From an uncultured Synergistales bacterium (GTDB lineage Bacteria > Synergistota > Synergistia > Synergistales > Aminobacteriaceae): DNA of 58,177 nt. A program made the position numbers and the translations under genes. The stretch is from contig CAJOMU010000009.1 of the NCBI GenBank assembly GCA_905235735.1, positions 1 to 58,177 of the forward strand, in the 5' to 3' direction. The notes under the pieces are model-generated. The model was not told where the DNA came from. It was given only the letters and a program-made list of their open reading frames with translations, and searched no databases. Positions 19,407 to 27,936 of the stretch are shown one piece after another (position 1 is the first letter of the stretch; each line of letters starts with the position of its first letter).

Positions 19407-20585
19407 ATGATCCGCAAATTCTTCACTCTCATTATGTTTTTGCTCGCGTTATGTGAGGTTGTTCATGCAGAGACTAGAGCACGTTTCATTTTCATCGGGG
19501 ACATTATGGTTCATCAGCAGCAACTTGATGCGGCACTCTACAAAGGCAAGGACAAAAGCAGAAAAGGCACATATGATTTCAATCCGCAGTTCAGAAGAAT
19601 CAAACCGTTAATTGAAGATGCGTTCCTTGTCGGTAATCTCGAAACTGTATTTGCAGGTACAGGCAAGAGACTTCATTATTCAGGATACCCGTTGTTCAAC
19701 ACTCCTGACACTTTCACTGACACACTGAATGATTTGAAAATAGATTTGCTGACACTCGCGAATAATCACATGTTCGACAGGGGCAGTGCAGGTGCAAGAC
19801 GTACAACTGAAGTGTTAGATTCTGCTGATCTAAATTGGGTTGGTCTTGGCCTTGATGATATTCCCTCAAATGATGCAGTACTATTAGAGAATGACGGAAT
19901 TACTGCGGCATTCGTGAATTATTCATACGGGAGCAACTTATGGCCGAAGTCGAGTGATGTGCATCTAAACACGATAAGCGAGACCCGCATAAAGGCAGGC
20001 ATTGAACGAGCAAAATCTCTAAGTCCTGATGTGATTATCGCGTTATTTCACTGGGGAAATGAGTATCACTTTCAACCAAATGTTCACCAGAAGAACGCGG
20101 CTAACTGGGCATTCAATAGCGGAGCAGATTTGATTGTAGGCACACACCCTCATGTATTGCAGCCCGTTGAAGTAAGAATTGAGAGTGATGATACTGTGAA
20201 GGCAGTTGCGTGGTCATTGGGAAATTTTGTGTCGTTTCAGCGAACACTTCCAAGAGAACGAACATGCATATTATCTGCTGAGTTTTTGAAGAATGATGAA
20301 GGGTTTACACGTCTCGTGAGAATTTCAGTTGCACCTCTTTATGTTGTTGCACCTGGACAGAAACGCACAGAGGTAACGTATGCAGGAAGCAATGAAGACA
20401 TAATCGGGAAATTAAATTTTGATGGCCTGAGCAAATCACAGCTCAATAATCTTCGTTCAATCGGAAAGAATGTGCTTGAGTTTCTTGGCGCACAGAACAG
20501 ATTCGATGAGTATGGGTTCAATATTCTGTGGAGCGAAGAATCGTTTGATGTATTGCCTGTAAGTAGAAGGAAATCACCGAGATAA
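19407..20585 (+). CDS. Secreted CapA-family metallophosphatase-like protein
   Basis: 392 residues with a signal peptide (KFFTLIMFLLALCEVVHA). The CapA/poly-gamma-glutamate-synthesis fold shows FIFIGDIMVHQQQLDAAL, LVGNLETVFAG, LLTLANNHMFDRGSAG, ALFHWGNEYHFQP and LIVGTHPHVLQPVEV, the conserved metal-site segments of this calcineurin-like family. Members are surface or periplasmic and linked to capsule or polyanion handling, but the exact reaction is generally unknown. The start is ATG 19407, seven bases after AAGGAG; an upstream in-frame start at 19341 lies inside the promoter and is rejected. It converges on the SH3 gene with one base between stops. Confidence 0.88.
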   Translation: MIRKFFTLIMFLLALCEVVHAETRARFIFIGDIMVHQQQLDAALYKGKDKSRKGTYDFNPQFRRIKPLIEDAFLVGNLETVFAGTGKRLHYSGYPLFNTPDTFTDTLNDLKIDLLTLANNHMFDRGSAGARRTTEVLDSADLNWVGLGLDDIPSNDAVLLENDGITAAFVNYSYGSNLWPKSSDVHLNTISETRIKAGIERAKSLSPDVIIALFHWGNEYHFQPNVHQKNAANWAFNSGADLIVGTHPHVLQPVEVRIESDDTVKAVAWSLGNFVSFQRTLPRERTCILSAEFLKNDEGFTRLVRISVAPLYVVAPGQKRTEVTYAGSNEDIIGKLNFDGLSKSQLNNLRSIGKNVLEFLGAQNRFDEYGFNILWSEESFDVLPVSRRKSPR

Positions 20586-20586
20586 T

Positions 20587-21292
20587 TTATTCGAGTTCAG
20601 CATAATCTGCGTATACCCAGCCTTCATAGCCTGATGAAGTGCGAACGTGATACCATTCTTCATTACTGTCAATGAATATTACGCGGTCGCCTGTGTTCAA
20701 CTGGTCTATAACTCTCGCTTTAAGACTGGGTTTAATTCGCAGGTTCACTTTATCTCCTTTGATGACTGCATATGATTCTGAACTTCTGCCGTTTATTGCA
20801 TTGTCCAGAACGTCATAAACCTGATATGCACGTTCTCTTTCGTCAGGAAAATCTTTGTAGGATTCCCTGTAAAGATATTCTGCATGTTCAAGCAGCTTTA
20901 TAGTTTTTTCTCCGTGAGATGTCATTGCAAATTCAACATCAGGATTCACGCCTAAATCTATAAGCTCAGAGACTAAAGCAGCATTCAGAGCTACTACAGC
21001 CCATTGAAGAGTATAATTTCCCCATTCAAGAATATTTTCGCCTCTCTTCCTGCCCTCACGAACAAGTATAGTCATTATTCCTCTGTGAGGATTCCCTGCA
21101 ATCGTCATGAATAATTTCTCGTTAGCTTCCCATTCATAACCGGCTTTGAGCATTCGTTCAACTTTTGCCGCATCAGTTGTCTTTAATGCTATCATGCTGG
21201 TGAATTCTTCAGACTGGGACACCCGGCTTCGCTGAATATGAAGTATCTGACATCGTTAGAATTATAATTACTGTGATAAGAACCTTAAGCAC
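20587..21292 (-). pseudogene. Secreted SH3-domain protein with a frameshift after the signal peptide
   Basis: The main frame (20587-21222, from GTG 21222) gives a protein with ankyrin-like helices at the front (KVERMLKAGYEW, LVSELIDLGVNPDVEF) and a bacterial SH3 domain at the end (DKVNLRIKPSLKARVIDQL, WYHVRTSSGYEGWVYADYAEL). It lacks a signal peptide and a ribosome-binding site. Just upstream, in another frame, GTG 21292 has AAGGAG nine bases before it and encodes a clear signal peptide (LKVLITVIIILT then SDTSYSAKPG) that stops after a few codons. Removing one G from the GGG at about 21222-21224 fuses the two. It is either a one-base error or a real inactivation. SH3b proteins of this kind usually bind the cell wall. 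Confidence 0.72.
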
Positions 21293-21316
21293 TTTTCAAT
21301 TCTCCTTTATGTCTTT

Positions 21317-21322
21317 TATAAT
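21317..21322 (+). promoter_or_regulatory. -10 box of mazG
   Basis: A perfect TATAAT; transcription would start near 21329. That is about 13 bases before the GGGAGG site and 26 before the proposed ATT start. Confidence 0.5.
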
Positions 21323-21341
21323 ATTATATCTTGCATTTAAT

Positions 21342-21357
21342 GGGAGGAATTAATATT
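21342..21357 (+). promoter_or_regulatory. Ribosome-binding site that points to an ATT start for mazG
   Basis: GGGAGG (21342-21347) is followed after seven bases by the in-frame ATT at 21355. The in-frame ATG at 21340 overlaps the Shine-Dalgarno site itself, and TTG at 21331 lies at the predicted transcription start. Confidence 0.5.
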
Positions 21358-22158
21358 AACAATTCACATTATTTTGATGAAATCGTAAACATCATTGAAA
21401 GATTACGCGCTCCAGACGGCTGCCCATGGGACAGAAAGCAGACCCTCGAAACATTACGAACTCCGATAACAGAAGAAGCATACGAACTTGCAGACGCAAT
21501 CACGAGACATGACATGAGAGACATCAAAGAAGAAGCCGGAGATTTATTGCTTCAGGTAGTATTCGTTGCATCACTCGCAAAGGAACAGGCAGAAGGTGCA
21601 TTCAATATGCAGGATATTGTTCGTGGTATATGCGACAAACTCATACGCAGACACCCTCACGTGTTCGGCAATGTTGACGCTAAAGACAGTGATGAAGTTT
21701 TACGGAACTGGGAACGAATCAAGAAGGAAGAACGCAGAGAGAAACATGAAGATACATCAATACTCTCAGGAATTCCCGAAGGTCTGCCGCCTTTGCTCAA
21801 AGCGAATCGTATTCAGGGTAAAGCTGCTCATGTCGGATTTGACTGGCCAAAAGGTGATAACACGCTATTATTCGCTAAACTTGATGAAGAAGTTGCTGAA
21901 CTCAAAGAAGCATCACATGGAGATGACCTTGAACACACAGCAGAAGAGATTGGCGATGTCCTGTTCGTTACGGTGAATATCGCAAGAAGATTAGGCGTTG
22001 ACCCGGATGCAGCATTGAACATGGTATGCAGGAAATTCAAAGAGAGATTTGCATTCATGGAACAGTGTGCAAGGGACGAAGGCAAAGAATTATCTGACTA
22101 TACGCTTTCTGAACTTGATTCATTCTGGGATAAAGCAAAAGAAATTTTAAGGAGGTAA
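21355..22158 (+). CDS. mazG: Nucleoside triphosphate pyrophosphohydrolase MazG
   Basis: Hydrolyses (d)NTPs to NMPs and pyrophosphate, a house-cleaning role. About 267 residues with two tandem MazG domains. The first has RLRAPDGCPWDRKQT, EEAYELADAI and EEAGDLLLQVVF. The second has KAAHVGFDWP, DEEVAELKEA and EEIGDVLFVTVNIARRLGVDP. The EExxE/D metal ligands are present in both. The start is uncertain: the best ribosome-binding geometry selects ATT 21355, while ATG 21340 is the conventional choice. It is followed five bases later by the deacetylase gene. Confidence 0.93.
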   Translation: MNNSHYFDEIVNIIERLRAPDGCPWDRKQTLETLRTPITEEAYELADAITRHDMRDIKEEAGDLLLQVVFVASLAKEQAEGAFNMQDIVRGICDKLIRRHPHVFGNVDAKDSDEVLRNWERIKKEERREKHEDTSILSGIPEGLPPLLKANRIQGKAAHVGFDWPKGDNTLLFAKLDEEVAELKEASHGDDLEHTAEEIGDVLFVTVNIARRLGVDPDAALNMVCRKFKERFAFMEQCARDEGKELSDYTLSELDSFWDKAKEILRR

Positions 22159-22163
22159 TTATT

Positions 22164-22979
22164 ATGAGAAAATTTTTTCTGGCACTCTGCATTATTGCAC
22201 TGATTTCTTCAGGTTCTTACGCTTCGGACGAAAACAGAGCGTATTTTCCTCCCGTCCTGATGTATCACGAAATCAATATGCCCCCAAAGAATACATTTGA
22301 CACTACACCAGAGGCATTTGAATCACAGCTCGACTGGCTGAAAGATAACGGCTATGAGACATTATCACTCGAAGATTTCATCGCTTACGTCAAAAAGGGC
22401 GAAGGCTTCCCGGAAAAATCTGTGCTGATTACATTTGATGACGGTTATAAGGGTATATATGATTACGCATTCCCAGCACTTAAAAAACGCGGAATGAAAG
22501 CTGCATTTTTCATTACAGCAAGCACAATCGGGGGCATTAAAGGAACGAACTACCCGCATATCACGTATGCACAGCTCGCAGAAATGGCCGCTAATAATAA
22601 TATGTCGATAGGTTCTCACACGATTTCACATTTTCGTATGACCGAGTTAAGCAGTGATGCACTGAAAATAGAAGCAGCTAAATCGAAAATGATTCTCGAA
22701 AATTTCACAGGCAGAAAGATTCAGGCGATTGCATATCCCGAAGGCTATTACAACGAGGCTGTAATTGAAGCTGTGAAAGAAGCAGGCTATGAAATTGCGT
22801 TTGCAGTTCAGGACAGAGGATTATTCGGTCATGAAGCACATTTCAGTATACCGAGAATATACACGGGGCTTGAGCTGGCAGACCATGATAACAGGTTATT
22901 TAAAGAGTTTGTGAAAAACTACAGGGACATGCCTGAAGATGCATTCAAAGAACGCTGGAAGCCTATAGAGAAAAAATAA
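22164..22979 (+). CDS. Secreted polysaccharide deacetylase (NodB-type)
   Basis: 271 residues with a signal peptide (KFFLALCIIALISSGSYA). The NodB fold shows VLMYHEIN, the metal-binding ITFDDGYKGIYDYAFPALKK, AFFITASTIGG, the His pair in IGSHTISHFRMTEL, and IAYPEGYYNEAVIEAVKEAG. Such enzymes remove N- or O-acetyl groups from peptidoglycan, chitin-like or exopolysaccharide chains outside the cytoplasm. GGAGG lies eight bases before the ATG and mazG ends five bases upstream, so the two are cotranscribed. Confidence 0.92.
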   Translation: MRKFFLALCIIALISSGSYASDENRAYFPPVLMYHEINMPPKNTFDTTPEAFESQLDWLKDNGYETLSLEDFIAYVKKGEGFPEKSVLITFDDGYKGIYDYAFPALKKRGMKAAFFITASTIGGIKGTNYPHITYAQLAEMAANNNMSIGSHTISHFRMTELSSDALKIEAAKSKMILENFTGRKIQAIAYPEGYYNEAVIEAVKEAGYEIAFAVQDRGLFGHEAHFSIPRIYTGLELADHDNRLFKEFVKNYRDMPEDAFKERWKPIEKK

Positions 22980-22981
22980 AG

Positions 22982-22987
22982 TATAAT
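22982..22987 (+). promoter_or_regulatory. -10 box before the carboxyltransferase gene
   Basis: TATAAT right after the deacetylase stop. Start of transcription near 22994, with GGAG about 16 bases downstream of it. No -35 consensus. Confidence 0.4.
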
Positions 22988-23025
22988 ACAGGCAAAAATC
23001 CACAGAATAAAGGAGAAAAAAATTA

Positions 23026-24423
23026 ATGGCAGGAGAAAAAAGAGTACGTATCACTGAAACAGCTCTTAGAGACGCTCACCAGTCTTTGATTGCAACACGA
23101 ATGAGAACAGATGATATGCTTCCTGTTCTTGAATACATGGACAATGCAGGTTACTGGGCACTTGAGATGTGGGGCGGAGCAACTTTCGATTCAGCAATGA
23201 GATTCCTCGATGAAGACCCGTGGGAAAGACTGAGATTGATTCGAGCACGTGTGAAGAATGCAAAGTTACAGATGCTCTTACGTGGTCAGAACCTCGTCGG
23301 CTATCGTCATTACGCAGATGATGTCGTTCGTGAGTTCGTCAAAAAGGCTGTCGGAAATGGAATCGATATAGTCCGATGCTTTGACGCTCTCAATGACTTA
23401 CGCAACGTTGAAGTCGCCGCAGATCAGGTGAAAAAGGAAGGTGCACATCTTCAGTTATGCATGAGCTACACACTTTCACCAGTGCACACGCTCGAAACTT
23501 TTGCGGGAATGGCGAAAAAAATGCAGGATATGGGTGCTGATTCAATTGCGATAAAAGACATGGCCGGTCTCATTGGCCCAATGGACTGCGCTAAACTCGT
23601 TGCCGCAATCAAAGAGAAGGTTGATGTTCCCGTTGAACTTCACAGCCACTATACGACAGGACTTGCGAGCATGGCCTATCTTGCAGGAATTGAAGCAGGT
23701 GCAGAGATAGTAGACACAGCAATATCACCGTTCTCACTTGGAACATCACAGCCTCCAACTGAATCACTTGTTGCCGCACTTGCAGGTTCGGAATATGACA
23801 CAGGAATCGACATCGAGAAGTTGCTTCCGATAACGATGCACTTCAAGAAACTCCGCGAGAAATACAAAGCCCTTCTGCCGGAAATTTCTGGTGTAGACAT
23901 CAACATTCTGCGTTATCAGATTCCAGGCGGAATGTATTCAAACATGGTCAATCAGTTACGCGAGATGAATGCTCTCGACAAACTTGAAGACGTTCTGAAC
24001 GAAGTCCCAGTTGTACGTAAGGCTATGGGTTATCCTCCGCTTGTTACACCTTCAAGCCAAATGGTCGGCACTCAGGCAACAGTAAACGTTCTGCGCGGAC
24101 GCTGGAAGAGTTTCCCGAAGGAAATCCGTCAGTACTTCTTGGGATATTATGGACAGCCTCCAGCACCAGTAGACCCTGAAGTTCAGAAAATGGCAATCGG
24201 GAAAGAAGAACCCATTACATGCAGACCTGGTGAAAAGATTCCGCCCGAAATGGAACAGGCACGCAAAGACGCTCAGCCCTGGATGCTTCAGCCGGAAGAT
24301 GCATTGACTTGGATTATGTTCCCGCAGGTAGCAAAGGACTTCCTCCCGAAGAAATACGCAAAAGCAAACAAGCGCGATGTAGGTCTTCAGGCACAGGCTG
24401 CTCCAGAGGCATATCCTGCATAA
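23026..24423 (+). CDS. Biotin-dependent carboxyltransferase subunit (OadA/PycB/5S type), no biotin domain
   Basis: 465 residues of the HMGL-like carboxyltransferase family found in oxaloacetate decarboxylase alpha, pyruvate carboxylase subunit B and transcarboxylase 5S. Motifs: ITETALRDAHQSLIATRM, LEMWGGATFDSAMRFL, LRGQNLVGYRHYADD, SIAIKDMAGL and metal-binding VELHSHYTTGLASMAYL. The conserved carboxylase region follows (GGMYSNMVNQL). The protein ends at about residue 465 (AAPEAYPA) without the biotin-carrier domain and its MKM motif, so a separate biotin protein must be encoded elsewhere. GGAG lies 10 bases before the ATG. Whether it works in a sodium-pumping decarboxylase or in pyruvate carboxylation cannot be decided here. 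Confidence 0.87.
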   Translation: MAGEKRVRITETALRDAHQSLIATRMRTDDMLPVLEYMDNAGYWALEMWGGATFDSAMRFLDEDPWERLRLIRARVKNAKLQMLLRGQNLVGYRHYADDVVREFVKKAVGNGIDIVRCFDALNDLRNVEVAADQVKKEGAHLQLCMSYTLSPVHTLETFAGMAKKMQDMGADSIAIKDMAGLIGPMDCAKLVAAIKEKVDVPVELHSHYTTGLASMAYLAGIEAGAEIVDTAISPFSLGTSQPPTESLVAALAGSEYDTGIDIEKLLPITMHFKKLREKYKALLPEISGVDINILRYQIPGGMYSNMVNQLREMNALDKLEDVLNEVPVVRKAMGYPPLVTPSSQMVGTQATVNVLRGRWKSFPKEIRQYFLGYYGQPPAPVDPEVQKMAIGKEEPITCRPGEKIPPEMEQARKDAQPWMLQPEDALTWIMFPQVAKDFLPKKYAKANKRDVGLQAQAAPEAYPA

Positions 24424-24428
24424 CATAA

Positions 24429-25388
24429 ATGGACATTGCTTTAAACGGGGACGGTTTCGTTCAGGCTCGTCTGCTTGGGGCTAATGATGAAAACTTCAAA
24501 GCCATTGAAGCCCGTTACCCTGTTACGCTTTCAGTTCATGACGGGGTCGTTCGTGTGAGCGGCCCTGATTCTGAACCTGTTCGTATTGTTTCACACTTAA
24601 TCCGTGAATTAGCTTCCGTTGCAGAGAAAGGCCATGAGATTCATGAAGCTGATGTACGTTCAGCAATGGACGCATTAGCAGAAGGCCATGAACTTAATCT
24701 CAATGCATTGTATTCCGAAATCATATGCACAACTGCACGAGGCAAACCAATTCGAGCAAAAACACCAGGACAGCGAAAATATATCAGGGCTATCAGAGAC
24801 AATTTCATTCTCTTTGCGACTGGCCCTGCTGGAACTGGCAAGACATATCTAGCAGTATGTGAGGCAGTCTCAATGCTGAAATCTGGAAAAGTAAACCGTG
24901 TTGTTCTCGTTCGTCCGGCTGTTGAAGCAGGAGAATCACTCGGTTATCTTCCCGGAGATTTGCGAGAAAAAGTTGAACCTTATGTTAGACCCTTATACGA
25001 TGCATTTTATGATTTGCTTTCTCCTGAAAAATTTCTGCGTTATGCTGACAAAGGCGTAATTGAAATTGTTCCCTTAGCTTACATGAGAGGAAGAACATTA
25101 AACGAGAGTTTTATCATTCTCGATGAGGCTCAGAATACTACACCTAAGCAGATGAAAATGTTCCTTACGAGATTAGGCTTCGGGTCTAAGGCAGTCGTTA
25201 CGGGTGATATAACGCAGGTTGATTTGCCCGGCAATGCACCTTCAGGATTACGGAGCGTTAAAGGTATTCTCGGAGGCATAAGCGGAATAGGATTCATTGA
25301 CCTCACTGATGCAGACGTTGTGAGACATGAAATAGTTCAGAAAATCGTACAGGCATATGCACGCTATGAAAATGAGACAAAAAACTAA
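24429..25388 (+). CDS. phoH: PhoH-family ATPase
   Basis: 319 residues. The N-terminal KH-like part (about 1-95) precedes a P-loop ATPase domain with Walker A ATGPAGTGKTYLAV, RPAVEAGESLGYLPGDL, Walker B FIILDEAQNTTPKQMKMFL and VTGDITQVDLP. PhoH-like proteins are RNA-linked ATPases of unclear detail and sit beside ybeY in many bacteria, which fits rRNA maturation or quality control. The ATG is five bases after the carboxyltransferase stop and has no clear Shine-Dalgarno site, so translation may be coupled. The 3' end overlaps pgpH by 32 bases. Confidence 0.92.
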   Translation: MDIALNGDGFVQARLLGANDENFKAIEARYPVTLSVHDGVVRVSGPDSEPVRIVSHLIRELASVAEKGHEIHEADVRSAMDALAEGHELNLNALYSEIICTTARGKPIRAKTPGQRKYIRAIRDNFILFATGPAGTGKTYLAVCEAVSMLKSGKVNRVVLVRPAVEAGESLGYLPGDLREKVEPYVRPLYDAFYDLLSPEKFLRYADKGVIEIVPLAYMRGRTLNESFIILDEAQNTTPKQMKMFLTRLGFGSKAVVTGDITQVDLPGNAPSGLRSVKGILGGISGIGFIDLTDADVVRHEIVQKIVQAYARYENETKN

Positions 25389-27447
25389 ACCCAGAATATT
25401 ACTAGAATCAGAAAAGAATTTTTTTCAGCGCATTAACTTCAACTTCATATCTAAGTATATAGGGCCGGTTATCTTCCTCATTATTGCAGGAATAATTCTG
25501 GTAATTTTACAATGGACATTGCTGATAAAGAAAAATGAGAGTTTCTCAGTCGGTCAGCCTGCAGCGGAAACTTATCGTGTAATCTCTCACATGCGCTATG
25601 ACGATCAGGATGCGGTGAAAGCTCTTCGCAATATGGTCAGTGATAGCGTCGTTGGCGTTACTGTCCGTGATGTATCTGCGAAATCCAGACTGCAAAGAAG
25701 ACTTGAGGCACTTGAAAACTTGCAGATGAATGAAGCTGTGCCGTCATATTTCTCACGTATGCCCGAAGCATTACTGCGGACTGTAACTGAATTAAATGAT
25801 ACTGACAAAGCACGCATTATCAACACTGCATACAATATAGGCAGCTCATACATAGACAGGCTTGAAGCAGGAAATACGACATTCAGCTCATCAGAAGCCT
25901 CTGCAATATTATGGGATGAGATCAACAAGCAGGTTAGCTCGGTAAAGGATGCAAATTTAATTTATCAGATACTTTCAGGATTCGGAAATCTAAGTCTCAG
26001 AACTGATGATGATTTAACCTTACTCGCTAAACGTGCCGTCGCTGATGATGTTCCTGAACTCGACAGGAGATTTGAACCAGGTGATGTTATTGCGGCAAAA
26101 GGTGAAATCGTTACACCTCAGAAAGCATTATTACTCAGGCTTCAAGGTTACACTGAGGATGTCTTTCCTGCTGCTGAAATTTACGTTGTGATTGCATGTG
26201 TCCTTGCACTCCCGTTATGGTCTGATATTCTAAGAAGAGGAGCAGGCGAGCAAAAAACTACATGGTGGGCAATAGTGATAGTGATAATAACTGCGTGGAT
26301 ATGTGAAATTCTTGCGGCTAGTCTTGGTGTCGCAGGTGCAGGTACACTTCCTGCTGTTACGTTTGCTTATCTCTGCATACCTGATTACATCGCTTTCTGT
26401 GTATCATTAATCGCCACAGTATCGGGAATATTTATAGTTCTGGGTCTGGCTATCTCAAAGACAATTCTTATTGCGGCAATATCAGTTATATCCGTAACTT
26501 TAGGATTCTATTTCATCAGAAATCTTGAAACAAAACGTCAGGTCTGGCAACGCATTACGTTGATGTCATTTATTCTTGTGTGCTCGCGTGTCATGATACG
26601 AATGCTTCAGGGGACAATATCATTCAATAATGTAGAATTTTGGCAGGAAGCATTATTATTCTTTGTGTTTGATATTTTTTCAACTCAGATTACTTTGTTC
26701 GTCCTTAGTTTCCTTGAAGAATATATCGGTGTGCTTTCAATTCTAACTCTGAGGGAGGCAAGTTATCCTTCAAGCCCACTTCTTCGGGAACTTCAGCGAA
26801 ATGCTTCGGGTACATATCAGCATTGTCTCACAATAGCGACACTGATTGAAGCTGTCGGTATCAAATTGGGAATGGATGTTAATCTCCTCAGGGCAGGCGC
26901 ATATTATCATGATATAGGGAAGTTACGCAGACCTCAGTTCTTCGTTGAAAATCAGGGAGGCGGTGCAAATCATCATGATGAAATGTCTCCGATGTTGAGT
27001 TCTCTCACTATTATTGCTCACGTCAAAGATGGTCTCGAAATGGCATGGGAAGCTAAACTCCCGAAAAGAATCCGCGACTTCATAGCTGAACATCATGGCA
27101 CTACATGCACCAGATACTTCTATAATAAGGCTCTGGCTATGGGTGAGAAAGTTGAACGTGAAGATTTCTGTTATCCAGGCCCTGCTCCACGTTCAAGAGA
27201 GACGGCACTGCTCATGATAGTAGATTCAGTTGAAGCAGCAGTGAGAGCACAGAATATCAGAGACATACAGCCTGAGACAATCAGGAAGACAGTGAATCAG
27301 GTTGTGCAAAGCAAGATAAATGAAAATCAGTTCGACCATGTGAATTTTACGTTTAACGATTTAACATGCATTAAGGAAACTCTCACTTCAGTTCTGATTT
27401 CGATGTATCACACGAGGAAAGTTAAGAAAATAGAGAAGAGGTTATAA
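25357..27447 (+). CDS. pgpH: 7TM-HD phosphohydrolase, PgpH-like (cyclic-di-AMP phosphodiesterase family)
   Basis: 696 residues in the 7TM-HD (YqfF/PgpH) layout: one N-terminal membrane helix (YIGPVIFLIIAGIILVIL), an extracytoplasmic domain of about 230 residues, seven membrane helices around 270-460, then a cytoplasmic HD domain. HD residues are visible in GTYQHCLTIATLIEA, GAYYHDIGKLRRP, NHHDEMSPM, EHHGTTCTRYF and MIVDSVEAAVRA. Characterised members hydrolyse cyclic di-AMP. Position between phoH and ybeY matches the conserved phoH-pgpH-ybeY order. Internal starts at 25366 and 25372 are possible; no strong Shine-Dalgarno site separates them. Confidence 0.92.
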   Translation: MHAMKMRQKTKPRILLESEKNFFQRINFNFISKYIGPVIFLIIAGIILVILQWTLLIKKNESFSVGQPAAETYRVISHMRYDDQDAVKALRNMVSDSVVGVTVRDVSAKSRLQRRLEALENLQMNEAVPSYFSRMPEALLRTVTELNDTDKARIINTAYNIGSSYIDRLEAGNTTFSSSEASAILWDEINKQVSSVKDANLIYQILSGFGNLSLRTDDDLTLLAKRAVADDVPELDRRFEPGDVIAAKGEIVTPQKALLLRLQGYTEDVFPAAEIYVVIACVLALPLWSDILRRGAGEQKTTWWAIVIVIITAWICEILAASLGVAGAGTLPAVTFAYLCIPDYIAFCVSLIATVSGIFIVLGLAISKTILIAAISVISVTLGFYFIRNLETKRQVWQRITLMSFILVCSRVMIRMLQGTISFNNVEFWQEALLFFVFDIFSTQITLFVLSFLEEYIGVLSILTLREASYPSSPLLRELQRNASGTYQHCLTIATLIEAVGIKLGMDVNLLRAGAYYHDIGKLRRPQFFVENQGGGANHHDEMSPMLSSLTIIAHVKDGLEMAWEAKLPKRIRDFIAEHHGTTCTRYFYNKALAMGEKVEREDFCYPGPAPRSRETALLMIVDSVEAAVRAQNIRDIQPETIRKTVNQVVQSKINENQFDHVNFTFNDLTCIKETLTSVLISMYHTRKVKKIEKRL

Positions 27448-27450
27448 TTC

Positions 27451-27936
27451 TTGAAGTTATCATTGTGCATTAATTCCACTGATGAATCCGAAGACGCAGA
27501 TAGTAATACTAACTCAGATTACCCGTACATAAACAAGATTGCAGGAGTTCTTGAAGATGAACTCACGAAATTTTATCCCATCTCAAAGAATTATGAGCTT
27601 GCAGAGATTTCAATAACATTCATGAAGCCCGAAGAGATTCGTACACTCAATCATGAATACAGAGATGTTGATGAAGCTACTGATGTACTATCATTCCCGA
27701 TGGATATTAATGAAAGTGAAAATATGCCCGTCTTATTGCTCGGCGATATTGTAATCTGTCCCGATGAAGTTGAACGCCTTCATCCTGAACTTGAATCACA
27801 GGAGGCCATGTGCTTAATGATTGCGCATTCATTCCTTCATCTGATTGGCTATGACCATGACACTGAAGAGAAGCAAATTGAAATGTGGAAGATTCAGGAC
27901 GCAATAAAAAATAGAATGCTGGAGGCAATAAGATAA
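27451..27936 (+). CDS. ybeY: Endoribonuclease YbeY (rRNA maturation factor)
   Basis: A zinc-dependent single-strand RNase needed for 16S rRNA 3' processing and ribosome quality control. 161 residues. Motifs: ISITFMKPEEIRTLNHEYR, TDVLSFPMD, LLGDIVICPDEV and the metal site IAHSFLHLIGYDHD (H-x3-H-x5-H). TTG start at 27451 with GAGG nine bases upstream, three bases after pgpH. The stop overlaps the corC start by one base. Confidence 0.94.
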   Translation: MKLSLCINSTDESEDADSNTNSDYPYINKIAGVLEDELTKFYPISKNYELAEISITFMKPEEIRTLNHEYRDVDEATDVLSFPMDINESENMPVLLLGDIVICPDEVERLHPELESQEAMCLMIAHSFLHLIGYDHDTEEKQIEMWKIQDAIKNRMLEAIR

